Source: Gammaproteobacteria bacterium MOLA455
GTDB lineage: Bacteria > Pseudomonadota > Gammaproteobacteria > Pseudomonadales > Porticoccaceae
Length of the DNA: 64,000 nucleotides
Direction of reading: 5' to 3'
Assembly (NCBI GenBank): GCA_000511875.1
Contig: AZIN01000001.1
Span: 1,433,332 to 1,497,331, forward strand
The notes under the pieces are model-generated. The model made no database searches, had not been told where the DNA came from, and saw nothing but the letters and a program-made list of their open reading frames with translations. The position numbers and the translations under genes are program-made. Position 1 is the stretch's first letter, and each line of letters starts with the position of its first letter. Positions 45,811 to 55,194 of the stretch are shown here, in pieces.

Positions 45811-46641
45811 CTAGCCAGGAAAAGCGTCATAGAGCTTATCTAAGTCCAGGTCTATGTCTTTCTTACTGGTCAATGCAATCAGTTCGTCTCGACTCTGAAT
45901 TGCAAAAAGTTCGGATGTTTTTAGTGGCGTTTCACCAGCAACACCAATTCCACCATAGTAGTCTTGAAACTTAAACTCACCACCCACCAACTTATCTGAA
46001 AGTCGCAGCCAACGGTTTGGAATACCGTAGGCATCGGCAGCAATAAGGCCGTGCATTGATGAGGACACGATTGTTTCACATTTGCACAGCTCGTCGATAA
46101 AAGGCTCAACCGGCAGCTGGATGTCGACAGGATGTATCCCTAGAGAAATAAGGTATTCCACAACCGCATCATCTTTTTCCGCATAATGCGCCACCAATCC
46201 AATTTTATGTTCTTTGGCTACTTGCGGATTGTAAAAGCGCGGCATCAGTAACGCCGGATCACCGTAGACCTGCGGGTTTATATAGCCCAGATCAGTGAGC
46301 CGCCGACCGGTAAGCGGACCTCGCACAGCAGCAATTTTTTTAGGCTTTGCTCTCGGTTTTGAGGAGCTCGAAATAAACCCTGACCCCCAAACAATACTAT
46401 TGCGGTTGGCATTACGAAGAACGCTGCCCACCGCTAACATATGCTCCGTCCAGCCGAAGGTACTTTGTACCACCGTTTTTCCAGTCATTTTTTCAATAAT
46501 GTAGGGATTGATATGATCACCCCAATTGGCCACAGCATTAAAGTAACGAATACTCTGGTAGGGCTGCCCACTGTCTTTCACTTCTCTCAGTGCTTTTAAG
46601 TTTCCCGGCAAATCGAGAAGGTCGCGCCTAAAGCCTCTCAT
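45811..46641 (-). CDS. Polysaccharide pyruvyl transferase family protein
   Basis: The 276-residue protein has the family's opening YFNAVANWGDHINPYIIEKMTG, the WGSGF motif after VGSVLRNA, RGPLTGRRL, YGDPALLMPRF and the later SSSMHGLIAADAYGIPN with its conserved His. These are hallmarks of the CsaB/WcaK-like pyruvyl transferases, which put ketal-linked pyruvate on surface sugars. It forms a same-strand trio with two glycosyltransferase-like genes (16 and 42 bp gaps), pointing to LPS outer-core or capsule decoration. The acceptor is unknown. Confidence 0.85.
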   Translation of the reverse strand: MRGFRRDLLDLPGNLKALREVKDSGQPYQSIRYFNAVANWGDHINPYIIEKMTGKTVVQSTFGWTEHMLAVGSVLRNANRNSIVWGSGFISSSSKPRAKPKKIAAVRGPLTGRRLTDLGYINPQVYGDPALLMPRFYNPQVAKEHKIGLVAHYAEKDDAVVEYLISLGIHPVDIQLPVEPFIDELCKCETIVSSSMHGLIAADAYGIPNRWLRLSDKLVGGEFKFQDYYGGIGVAGETPLKTSELFAIQSRDELIALTSKKDIDLDLDKLYDAFPG

Positions 46642-46657
46642 TAAAATCTCATCCTAG

Positions 46658-47431
46658 CTATGGTTTTGGTTCGCCCACTAATATTGGCAGTGGGGTTTTC
46701 TGGAGCGTAGTGCGCAATCTGTACTCATATTTAGCACGCAAAAAAGCACCGTGCCAAGGCCTGAAACTTTTTCTTTTTTCCTTTCTCAGGCCCTGCTGTT
46801 CTATGTCACTTTTAGCGTTCGGTATCACATGAACAACCGGCGGAAATACTCCTAACACATTTAGATCAGCTTCCCACCAATGCTGGATATCATCATCTGC
46901 GGGGCGACCAAACGGCTGTCGCGCGGCGAGTAATTTTTTGGCGCCATCTAAAGTTATTAACTGAGCTAAATTGCCGATCGGAATTTTCTTAAAGCGGCAT
47001 AAATCATGCCGACTATCGATGGCTGTGCGAGAAATAATTTTCGGATTTTTTTTGCGGCAATAGAATTTAACGATATCCCAACTGCCCGTTGAATGACTCA
47101 GGCTTTCTATAAAGCCCTTTAGCTCTGCATCAATCACTAAATCATCTTCAATAATCAACGCACAGGCTAACTCTCTATCAACAATCGTCTGCCATGCCTT
47201 AAGATGACTCATGTAACAGCCTACTTCAGCGCGACTTAATGGCCGCCGATACGACTTAGCATTTAATGATTCACTGTATACAGATTTTAATTGCCTTTCA
47301 TTTAAATCGGCTCCATAGATTGCCGCAACACGCTCAAAAGGCATTTCGAGCTCACCTAGCCGCGCCGAGATCCTGCTCAGACGCTCCTGACTTTTATCTA
47401 GATTAATAACAAATGTTAGCGGAGTAGCCAT
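46658..47431 (-). CDS. Glycosyltransferase family 25 (LPS type)
   Basis: The 257-residue protein matches GT25: FVINLDKSQERLSRISARL at the start, EVGCYMSHLKAWQTIVDRE in the middle, then CALIIEDDLVID with the metal/donor acidic cluster and PFGRPADDDIQHWW. Members are LPS beta-galactosyl/glucosyl transferases such as LpsA/LgtB. ATG 47431 is preferred as MATPLTFVINL is the domain edge; a longer in-frame reading adds unconserved residues. It is the middle gene of the surface-sugar trio. Confidence 0.87.
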   Translation of the reverse strand: MATPLTFVINLDKSQERLSRISARLGELEMPFERVAAIYGADLNERQLKSVYSESLNAKSYRRPLSRAEVGCYMSHLKAWQTIVDRELACALIIEDDLVIDAELKGFIESLSHSTGSWDIVKFYCRKKNPKIISRTAIDSRHDLCRFKKIPIGNLAQLITLDGAKKLLAARQPFGRPADDDIQHWWEADLNVLGVFPPVVHVIPNAKSDIEQQGLRKEKRKSFRPWHGAFLRAKYEYRLRTTLQKTPLPILVGEPKP

Positions 47432-47473
47432 AATAAATTGGATATTAGCAGTGAATGGCGGGAGTTGAATCAA

Positions 47474-48202
47474 CTAGCGCCAATGATCGGTAATCCAGGT
47501 AGCAGGCTTAAAGTGCCGATACCATTTGCCACTCACCCCCGCGATCGCCTCATGGGGATCTGGCTTGCCATGAAATACAATCACTCGAGCATTTTCAGGC
47601 ACCTGGGTTTGACGAGCAATCACAAACCAAAACGGCTTGAGGCAGTGGCGTTTAAAACTTCTGCACCATTCATCGGGCCAGTAGACCAAGGCATTTTTTG
47701 CCATCAGCGCAGCGGACAGATACTCCTGTTCATTGCGATGCGTTTTTTTGATTTGCTGAAAAGATGTTTCAAATTCGCTGAGTATTTCTGGATGCGCGCC
47801 CACTTCAAAACGGTACACCGAAGAGTTGCCGGTGCCGTCTTTTTTAATCCAATCTTTAATAATCATTACCTCGCCAGGATAATCAAATAGATCGTCCAAA
47901 CTGCCGGTAATAATTAAGTCGAGATCGAGACAGAGAACCTTGCCCTTGAGGTCATAGAGAGTCTCAGCAAAAACCGCCAACTTGTTCCAGCCACGCTCGG
48001 GGCCGGCGAGATCAACGGACAGTTCGGGGAGCGGAAAGACTTCAATATTTTCATGGGTGCCGACGCCATCTTCGGTAAGACAGATAAAACGAAACGGGCG
48101 CGACATATTTCGTGCGACCATGGAGTAAAGTTTATTGACGTAGTCAGCGGGGTATTTGGTGCCCCACTTCATACACAAAATATTGACGATTTCTTTTTCC
48201 AT
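47474..48202 (-). CDS. Glycosyltransferase-like protein with DxD motif
   Basis: The 242-residue soluble protein starts NILCMKWGTKYPADYVNKLY and has LCLDLDLIITGSLDDLF, the DxD metal/sugar-nucleotide motif of GT8-like folds, and later FHGKPDPHEA, which resembles the HG.P.P metal-ligand end motif. It is probably a nucleotide-sugar transferase acting on surface glycans with its two downstream neighbours. Donor and acceptor cannot be deduced. It starts 28 bp after the ilvE stop and reads in the same direction. Confidence 0.8.
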   Translation of the reverse strand: MEKEIVNILCMKWGTKYPADYVNKLYSMVARNMSRPFRFICLTEDGVGTHENIEVFPLPELSVDLAGPERGWNKLAVFAETLYDLKGKVLCLDLDLIITGSLDDLFDYPGEVMIIKDWIKKDGTGNSSVYRFEVGAHPEILSEFETSFQQIKKTHRNEQEYLSAALMAKNALVYWPDEWCRSFKRHCLKPFWFVIARQTQVPENARVIVFHGKPDPHEAIAGVSGKWYRHFKPATWITDHWR

Positions 48203-48229
48203 GAGCTCTAATAATTCTCTGTTTAAGGC

Positions 48230-49159
48230 TTATTCAGCTACCGGCGCTAACCAGTTCTGGTACTTGTCATTTTTACCGCGCACTAAATCAAAGTATGCAG
48301 CTTGTAGCTCCGTAGCTATGGGTCCACGCTTACCTTCACCGATGATACGGCTGTCGTATTCGCGGATCGGGACGATCTCGGCAGCGGTGCCGGTAAAGAA
48401 CGCTTCGTCGCAGATATAAACTTCATCGCGGGTAATGCGCTTTTCGCGGACTTCAATGCCACGATCTTTAGCCAACTTAAATACTGTGTCCCGAGTAATG
48501 CCGTCGAGGCAGGAGGTGAGATCAGGTGTGTAGATAACCCCATCGCGAACCATAAAGAAGTTCTCGGCGCTGCCCTCAGCAACATAGCCTTCCGGGTCGA
48601 GCATAATGGCTTCGTCGCAACCGGAGTCCAGCGCTTCGCGCAGGGCCAACATAGAGTTGATGTAGTTGCCGCTGGCCTTGGCTTTTACCATAGTGATATT
48701 GACATGATGTCTGGTATAGGACGAGGTGCGAACCTTGAGTCCGGTCTCAAGAGTCTCTGGCGACATATAGGAAGGCCAATCCCAGCCGGCGATGCCGACG
48801 TGAACCTTGAGGCCTTCGGCGCGTAAGCCCATGCCTTCCGAACCCAAAAATACTAGCGGGCGAATATAAGCCGCATCTAAGTTGTTTACGCGGACTACGT
48901 CGCGGTGGGCCTGGCAAATCTCTTCCTGAGTGAAAGGAATCTGCATATGGATAATCTTGGCCGAGTTAAACAGACGTTTAATATGGTCTTCTAGACGGAA
49001 AATGCAGGTGCCCGACTTTTCGGTTTCGTAGGCGCGAATGCCCTCAAACACGGCATTGCCATAGTGTAGAGATGAGGTCAGGAAATGTGTCTGGGCATCT
49101 CGCCAGTCAACCATCTTGCCATCCATCCAAATAAAACCATCGCGATCCGAAAACGACAT
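48230..49159 (-). CDS. ilvE: Branched-chain amino acid aminotransferase
   Basis: The 309-residue class IV aminotransferase has FEGIRAYETEKSGTCIFRLEDHIKRL, the PLP lysine in VKAKASGNYINSMLA, EAIMLDPEGYVAEGSAENFF and the phosphate-binding SCLDGITRDT. It transfers amino groups between glutamate and the keto-acids of Leu, Ile and Val. It follows glnE by 15 bp. Together with ilvD at 56.6 kb it covers two shared steps of branched-chain synthesis, though the genes are not adjacent. Confidence 0.96.
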   Translation of the reverse strand: MSFSDRDGFIWMDGKMVDWRDAQTHFLTSSLHYGNAVFEGIRAYETEKSGTCIFRLEDHIKRLFNSAKIIHMQIPFTQEEICQAHRDVVRVNNLDAAYIRPLVFLGSEGMGLRAEGLKVHVGIAGWDWPSYMSPETLETGLKVRTSSYTRHHVNITMVKAKASGNYINSMLALREALDSGCDEAIMLDPEGYVAEGSAENFFMVRDGVIYTPDLTSCLDGITRDTVFKLAKDRGIEVREKRITRDEVYICDEAFFTGTAAEIVPIREYDSRIIGEGKRGPIATELQAAYFDLVRGKNDKYQNWLAPVAE

Positions 49160-49174
49160 TAACCTTTCCCTCTT

Positions 49175-52126
49175 TTAAACGTATTTTTGATTAAATAATT
49201 CTGCCCACTGAGCGGTCACCAATTGCCGACACTCAAGGAACTCTGAGCTAGACACTTCTGCCAACTGATTTTGCAGCTGCAGACGGTGTCCTGCTGAGCG
49301 GTATCTTTTGTAGGCGTCGATTAGCAAGCTGGATTGTTGCTCCGATAATAGCCCGCACTGAGCCAGTGACTCTATTATGCGAATGGTATCACTCCAGCGG
49401 CTAATTTCGGGATGATTGTGCGACCAGGCCAAGACTGCAAATTGAACCATAAATTCAATATCGACGATACCTCCAGCGCCTTGCTTGAGGGAGTATTTGC
49501 CCTCTTTTGATGGTCTGCCGAGATGTTTACGCATTTTTTCCCGCATTTGCTCTACTTCGGTGCGCAAAATCTGCTTATCTCGCGACTGCATAAGAACGGT
49601 CTGGCGCAGATTGTTAAACTCATCCGCGAGGGCTTTTTCACCGGCCACAACTCGAGCTCGCACCAGTGCTTGCTGTTCCCAGGTCCAAGCACTTTCACGC
49701 TGGTATTTCTCAAATGCCTTGAGTGACGAGACCAACATGCCGGAGTTGCCCGAGGGTCGTAGGCGCATATCAATTTCATAAGCGGCGCCAGAGGGGGTTA
49801 CTGTAGACAGCACATGGATAATACGCTGACCTAGACGAGCATAAAATGTGTTGTTATCAATGCTGCGCGGGCCATCAGCAGTTTGTCCGGCGGTACCTCG
49901 GTGAAGAAAGACTAAGTCGAGATCGGATTTATAACCCAACTCAATGCCTCCTAATTTGCCATAGCCTAAAACAATAAAACCCGGCGACTGCACACTGCTG
50001 CCCTCGGGCTGACCATACTGCTGGCTGAGGTGCTGCCAGGCAATGGTCACAGTGTGATCAATAACCACCTCAGCAATCCAAGTCAGATAGTCGCTAACCT
50101 GCATCAAAGGGATCACTTCGGTGATATCGCAGGCTGCCACACGCAGGCTATTGGAGCGCACAAAGTAGCGAATCACCTCCATCTGCTGTTCGAGGTCATC
50201 ATCGGCGACACGCAGCATCTGCTGGCGCAGCTGGTCTTGAAGTGTGTCTTTGCTCTGCGCAGTGAACAGGCTTTCACTGTCGAGAAGTTCATCGAGCAGA
50301 ACTGGATAGGCCGTGAGCTGTTCGGCAATCCAGCTGCTGCTCTGGCATAAGAGCAGCAACTGCTGCAGTGCTGTAGGATTCTCCGCCAGCAGCACCAGAT
50401 AGGCACTGCGCCGCAGTACTGCCTGAATAAGACTCACCACACGACTGAGAGTCATGCTGTTATTGTCTGTTGCGGCGCAGGCTGCGACTACATTGGGCAT
50501 CAGCTTGTCGAGACGGCGGCGCGGCTCAAGATCGAGAGCAATTACTGCTTTGCTTTGAAAGATACCATAGAGCTGTTCTGCAACTGCCTGAGGCGCCTTA
50601 TAGCCAGCGTCTTGGAGATGTTCGAGCAGCTCGTCGAGCTCCGGCGTCTGGCGCCAAAGCGATTCATAGTCTAAATCATCGCTGCCGGCTTTCTGGCCAT
50701 CAGCTTGAGTATCCGGATCGGCAAACATATCCTCAAACACTGAAATAACGTAGTCTCGATGTGCCTGCAACTGTTGCTGAAACTCTGCCCAATTAGCATA
50801 GCCAACGATCAATGCAACTCTCTGCTGACCCAGTTCATCTTCGGGTAATTGCTGAGTCTGCTTGTCTGCTATGCCCTGCAGCACGTGTTCGGTATTGCGC
50901 AAAAAAACGTAGGCCTGCCAGAGCTTGTCGCGATCACTAACATCAATAATCTGATCTGTAGCTAGCTGCTGTAAAGCTCGATATAGAGAGGGAGTCTGCA
51001 GTCCGCTATTGCGACCACCTCGAACCAGCTGAAAAGCTTGGGTGATAAATTCAATTTCACGAATGCCTCCGGGACCCAACTTGATATCCGTCTGCATTCC
51101 CTTGCGCTTTAACTCTCGATTAATCGAGCGCTTGAGATCACGCAGCGCATCAATGGCGCCGAAGTCGAGATATTTGCGATAGGTAAAGGGGCGTAAGATT
51201 TCATCTAGCCGCTGAATATCTGCTGGCTCGCCAGCCACTGCTCGCGCTTTAACCATGGCGAAGCGTTCCCACTCGCGGCCCTGGGTTAGATAATATTCTT
51301 CCAGTGCATCAAAGCTCATCACCAGAGCGCCACTTTGACCGTAGGGCCGCAGGCGCATATCAACACGAAAGACAAAACCATCGGCAGTCTGTCGATCCAG
51401 TGCAGCGATTAGCTTTTGCCCGAGGCGAGTAAAAAATTCTTGATTGGAGACTGTTTTGCCTCTTGGCGATGTGGCTGTACGACGGGTCTCGCCCTTCTCT
51501 GGGTAGGCAAAAATAAGATCTATATCCGATGAGAGGTTGAGCTCTTCGGCGCCCATTTTGCCCATGGCCAGCACCAGCATTTTTTGCTCTTTTTTATTCT
51601 GCTCTGGAGTCACTTGATCGTCGTCGCTAAAGGGCGCTCCTAACTCTTCACAGGTAATCGAATACAAGACATTCAGCGCGGCGGTAATGGCCGCCTCTGC
51701 CATCCAGGTTAGCTCTCTGGTGGTCTCGGGCATGGAAGCCTGCCGACTGAAGTCGCGCCAGATAATCCGCATCTGCTCACGGCGGCGAAATAGCCTTAGT
51801 TGCGCGGCTAATTGCTCTTCATTGAGCGCTTTTTCGTTATCCGAGAGACGCTGATTTATAGCCGTCAGCAAGTCTTCACGAGAATAGCTGCGTTGCAGAT
51901 CGCCACTGTCGACGAGTTGCTGAAATAGTTCGGGGTCGGTTTCGCTCTGCTCGCCGACAAAGTCGCTGGCGCCCCAGAGTAGCTGCAAATGCTCTGCGAA
52001 TAGAGGGTATTCCGGGAACTCAGTGAGTCGCTGTGCCAGCCAAGCGGGATCTGAGTGGGCGGCCTGAAAACCTTCAAAGCGACGCTGATAGCTGGCGCTG
52101 ATCAGCTGCGGGAATGTTTTCGGCAT
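49175..52126 (-). CDS. glnE: Bifunctional glutamine synthetase adenylyltransferase/deadenylase
   Basis: The 983-residue protein has two nucleotidyltransferase domains. The N-terminal one (deadenylase) has LNLSSDIDLIFAYPE; the C-terminal one (adenylylase) has ELGYKSDLDLVFLHRG. Each is followed by GTYE/FRVDMRLRPYG-type and REIEFITQ or VDIEFMVQ motifs and a regulatory helical region. It adds or removes AMP on GlnA Tyr397 in response to PII and glutamine; that tyrosine is present in the GlnA encoded here. Length matches E. coli (946). Confidence 0.97.
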   Translation of the reverse strand: MPKTFPQLISASYQRRFEGFQAAHSDPAWLAQRLTEFPEYPLFAEHLQLLWGASDFVGEQSETDPELFQQLVDSGDLQRSYSREDLLTAINQRLSDNEKALNEEQLAAQLRLFRRREQMRIIWRDFSRQASMPETTRELTWMAEAAITAALNVLYSITCEELGAPFSDDDQVTPEQNKKEQKMLVLAMGKMGAEELNLSSDIDLIFAYPEKGETRRTATSPRGKTVSNQEFFTRLGQKLIAALDRQTADGFVFRVDMRLRPYGQSGALVMSFDALEEYYLTQGREWERFAMVKARAVAGEPADIQRLDEILRPFTYRKYLDFGAIDALRDLKRSINRELKRKGMQTDIKLGPGGIREIEFITQAFQLVRGGRNSGLQTPSLYRALQQLATDQIIDVSDRDKLWQAYVFLRNTEHVLQGIADKQTQQLPEDELGQQRVALIVGYANWAEFQQQLQAHRDYVISVFEDMFADPDTQADGQKAGSDDLDYESLWRQTPELDELLEHLQDAGYKAPQAVAEQLYGIFQSKAVIALDLEPRRRLDKLMPNVVAACAATDNNSMTLSRVVSLIQAVLRRSAYLVLLAENPTALQQLLLLCQSSSWIAEQLTAYPVLLDELLDSESLFTAQSKDTLQDQLRQQMLRVADDDLEQQMEVIRYFVRSNSLRVAACDITEVIPLMQVSDYLTWIAEVVIDHTVTIAWQHLSQQYGQPEGSSVQSPGFIVLGYGKLGGIELGYKSDLDLVFLHRGTAGQTADGPRSIDNNTFYARLGQRIIHVLSTVTPSGAAYEIDMRLRPSGNSGMLVSSLKAFEKYQRESAWTWEQQALVRARVVAGEKALADEFNNLRQTVLMQSRDKQILRTEVEQMREKMRKHLGRPSKEGKYSLKQGAGGIVDIEFMVQFAVLAWSHNHPEISRWSDTIRIIESLAQCGLLSEQQSSLLIDAYKRYRSAGHRLQLQNQLAEVSSSEFLECRQLVTAQWAELFNQKYV

Positions 52127-52154
52127 AGCGGGATTTTCTCAATAATTTAACGGA

Positions 52155-53942
52155 TTAGCGGCCAAGTTCAGGGGTAACCCGCAACACTTCCTCCATGGAT
52201 GTGATTCCAGCGGCCACTTTCTCGGCGCCGGCCATGCGTAAAGTTTTCATGCCCTGTGAAATTGCCGCTCGACGAATCTCTTGGATATCGGTCGCACTAT
52301 TTATATAGGTGAGTAGAGCATCCGTCAACGGCATAATTTCATAGATACCCTCACGCCCCAGATAGCCAGTATTGCGGCACTCGAGACAACCACCCGGCTG
52401 ATAGACTTTGGCCGGCGCGGCCAGCTCAGTTGAACCAACCATTTCATGCCAGAGCGCTTGATCAACGTCGACTTCGCTGCGACAGTCTGGGCAAAGAGTT
52501 CGCACCAGGCGCTGAGCCATGACGCCATTGAGTGTAGCTTTAATTAAATGGGCTGGCATCTTTAGGTCGAGCAGGCGGCTGATGGCGGTTGGCGCATCGT
52601 TAGTGTGCAGAGTCGAGAGCACCAGATGTCCTGTAAGTGCCGCCTGCACCGCCATCTCGGCAGTGGCTTGATCACGAATTTCACCCACCATAATTATATC
52701 CGGGTCCTGCCGCATCAGAGTGCGGATACCAGCGGCGAAATCAAAGTCGATGGCGGGCTGAATCTGGCTTTGGTTAAAACTGTCGACAACCATTTCAATG
52801 GGATCTTCCACGGTGCTGACATTCACTGAGTCCGTGGCCAGCTGCTTTAGAGTGGAATAGAGGCTGGTGGTTTTACCTGAACCTGTGGGGCCGGTCACCA
52901 AGACAATGCCGTGGGCGCGCTTGACCATCGATTGCCAGTGAGCGTAATCCTCTGCCACTAGCCCCAGCTGAGAGAAGCTGCGCAACAGCACATCCGGATC
53001 AAAGATTCGCATAACTAGCTTTTCGCCGAAGGCGGTGGGCATGGTGGAGAGACGCAACTCCACTTCCCGAGCATTGGGAGCTTTGGTTTTTATACGGCCA
53101 TCCTGGGGGCGGCGTTTCTCCGCCACATTCATGCGTCCGAGAATTTTCAGCCGGCTGATCATAGCGGTCATGACATTGTCCGGCAGCTCATAAACCAGAT
53201 GCAGCACGCCGTCGATTCGAAAGCGCACCTTGCTCTTGCCCCGGCGCGGTTCGAGATGAATATCACTGGCCCGCTGTTCGAAGGCATACTGCAGCAGCCA
53301 GTCGACAATATTGACTATATGTTGGTCCTGAGCATCCGCGTCTTTGAGCTTGCCCACTTCCAGCAGCTGTTCAAAGTTGGCTATACCTGTGCCACTGTCT
53401 GTGGCGGAGCCAGCACCAAAAACCGATTTTGCCAGTGAGTAAAATTCAACGGTATATTTTTTAATCTCGGCGGGATTGGCGACCACGGTTTGAATGGTGC
53501 GGCGGGATGTCTGTTCGAGACTCTCAACCCAGCTGCGATCAAAGGGCTGCATGGTGGCAATCACCAGCTCATCGCGACTCACCTCGAGACAAAGAATCCC
53601 ATAGCGCTGAGCATAGGCAAAGGACATGATTCCAGTGACGGCGGGAACATTGATTTTTAAGGGGTCTATATGGGCCAGATGCAGACAGGCTTTTTTCGCC
53701 AGCCATTCGCTGAGCAGTTCTAGGGTAAGGGGTTTTTGGTCTGGTCCCTGAACAAGCTGTCTGGCCGCGACAATTTCCAGGGGGTGCTGCAGCGATTCTT
53801 TGCGGCTGCGCCGAGCACTGGCGATTTCGGCGGCGTCCCGTTGGGCAATCAAGCCGTCGCTGATCAGATATTTTAAGATAGCTGTCAGATCCAAGGTGTT
53901 GCCCAGATCGGTTTTAGTGCCCCGTACCGATGTCTTGTTCAT
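52155..53942 (-). CDS. GspE/PilB-type secretion ATPase
   Basis: The 595-residue protein has a MshEN-like N-terminal region (about 60-180), then the type II/IV secretion ATPase core with DIHLEPRRGKSKVRFRIDGV, Walker A GPTGSGKTTSLYST, the Asp box RQDPDIIMVGEIRD and the His box TGHLVLSTLHTNDA. A four-Cys zinc motif (CPDC, CLEC) is present as in GspE and PilB. AGGAG lies six bases before ATG 53942. No pilus, pseudopilin, GspF/PilC or secretin gene is adjacent, so which machine it powers (type IV pilus or type II secretion) cannot be decided. Confidence 0.92.
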   Translation of the reverse strand: MNKTSVRGTKTDLGNTLDLTAILKYLISDGLIAQRDAAEIASARRSRKESLQHPLEIVAARQLVQGPDQKPLTLELLSEWLAKKACLHLAHIDPLKINVPAVTGIMSFAYAQRYGILCLEVSRDELVIATMQPFDRSWVESLEQTSRRTIQTVVANPAEIKKYTVEFYSLAKSVFGAGSATDSGTGIANFEQLLEVGKLKDADAQDQHIVNIVDWLLQYAFEQRASDIHLEPRRGKSKVRFRIDGVLHLVYELPDNVMTAMISRLKILGRMNVAEKRRPQDGRIKTKAPNAREVELRLSTMPTAFGEKLVMRIFDPDVLLRSFSQLGLVAEDYAHWQSMVKRAHGIVLVTGPTGSGKTTSLYSTLKQLATDSVNVSTVEDPIEMVVDSFNQSQIQPAIDFDFAAGIRTLMRQDPDIIMVGEIRDQATAEMAVQAALTGHLVLSTLHTNDAPTAISRLLDLKMPAHLIKATLNGVMAQRLVRTLCPDCRSEVDVDQALWHEMVGSTELAAPAKVYQPGGCLECRNTGYLGREGIYEIMPLTDALLTYINSATDIQEIRRAAISQGMKTLRMAGAEKVAAGITSMEEVLRVTPELGR

Positions 53943-54065
53943 AACCAACTCCTGTTCGTATTTGGTCCCTGCATCCATCAATTTTAGTCGCTAAACTCAA
54001 CAGAGGTAGCGCAAATTAGCCAATCCGTTAAACTCAATACAAATGACTGCATAGGAAGTCGCCCC

Positions 54066-55187
54066 ATGGAACTCACCGATTTACTCTCGCGCATTATTCG
54101 CAGCAACTCGATTAGCAGTATTAATTCGGCTATAGATCAGGGCAACCGCGAGGTTATCGAGCTGTTGGCGAACACATTGGCGGAGCTTGGCTTCACCACT
54201 GAGATCATGGATTTGGGCAATAACAAAGCCAACCTCATCGCTACATTCGGCAGTGGCCCCGGCGGCCTAGTGCTGGCTGGTCACACAGATACCGTGCCCT
54301 GTGACGATTCACTCTGGGATAGCAATCCCTTTGCATTAACCGAGCGAGATAACCGCTGGTACGGTCTCGGCAGCTGTGACATGAAGGGCTTTTTTCCCCT
54401 GGCAATCGAGGCGTTTAAATCCCTTCCGGTTAAAGACTTGAAACAGCCCTTAATCATTCTTGCCACTGCCGATGAAGAGTCCTCCATGGGCGGGGCTAAA
54501 GCCCTAGTGGAAGCGGGAGCGCCTATTGCCCGCAGCGCAGTCATTGGCGAACCGACCAATATGCGTCCGGTTAAAATGCACAAGGGCATCATGATTGAGA
54601 AGCTGACTGTTACCGGGAGGTCCGGGCACTCAAGCAATCCAGAGCTGGGCAACAATGCCATGGAATCTATGCAGCGTATTCTCGGCCAGCTAATGGCTTT
54701 GCGCGATCGCATGAAAGCGCAAAAACACGCGGGATTTTTAATTGATCACCCGACCTTGAACTTGGGCTGTATTCAGGGTGGCGACAATGCTAATCGTATT
54801 TGCGGACACTGTTTTCTGGCCTTTGAAATTCGCCCGCTGCCGGGTATGGATCTCAATCAACTGCAAACTGATCTGGAACGTCAAATTGCCATCACCGCTG
54901 AAGCGGACAATATGGGTTGGTCACTGGAGAAGCTTATAGTCCCACCTTTCACCAGCGGCGACCAATCGAAGATTGTTGCGCTCTGTGAAAAACTCACAGG
55001 TCATGCCGCGGAATCTGTCGCCTTTGCTACCGAGGCACCCTACCTCCAGCAACTGGGAATGGATGTAGTCGTACTGGGTCCAGGAGATATTGATGTGGCC
55101 CATCAGCCGAATGAATTCCTGCCCCTTGATCGGGTGCAACCAACTATTAATTTTTTATCTCAACTTATTGGCCGCTGTTGCTTATAA
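54066..55187 (+). CDS. argE: Acetylornithine deacetylase
   Basis: The 373-residue M20 metallohydrolase has metal motifs LAGHTDTVP, GSCDMKGFF and ATADEESSMGG (with the catalytic/metal Glu pair), and the dimerisation stretch GRSGHSSNPELGNNAMESM. It releases ornithine from N-acetylornithine in arginine synthesis. The neighbouring argA, seven bases downstream, supports ArgE over DapE. It is divergent from the secretion ATPase with 123 bp between. Confidence 0.93.
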   Translation: MELTDLLSRIIRSNSISSINSAIDQGNREVIELLANTLAELGFTTEIMDLGNNKANLIATFGSGPGGLVLAGHTDTVPCDDSLWDSNPFALTERDNRWYGLGSCDMKGFFPLAIEAFKSLPVKDLKQPLIILATADEESSMGGAKALVEAGAPIARSAVIGEPTNMRPVKMHKGIMIEKLTVTGRSGHSSNPELGNNAMESMQRILGQLMALRDRMKAQKHAGFLIDHPTLNLGCIQGGDNANRICGHCFLAFEIRPLPGMDLNQLQTDLERQIAITAEADNMGWSLEKLIVPPFTSGDQSKIVALCEKLTGHAAESVAFATEAPYLQQLGMDVVVLGPGDIDVAHQPNEFLPLDRVQPTINFLSQLIGRCCL

Positions 55188-55194
55188 TCCTCCG

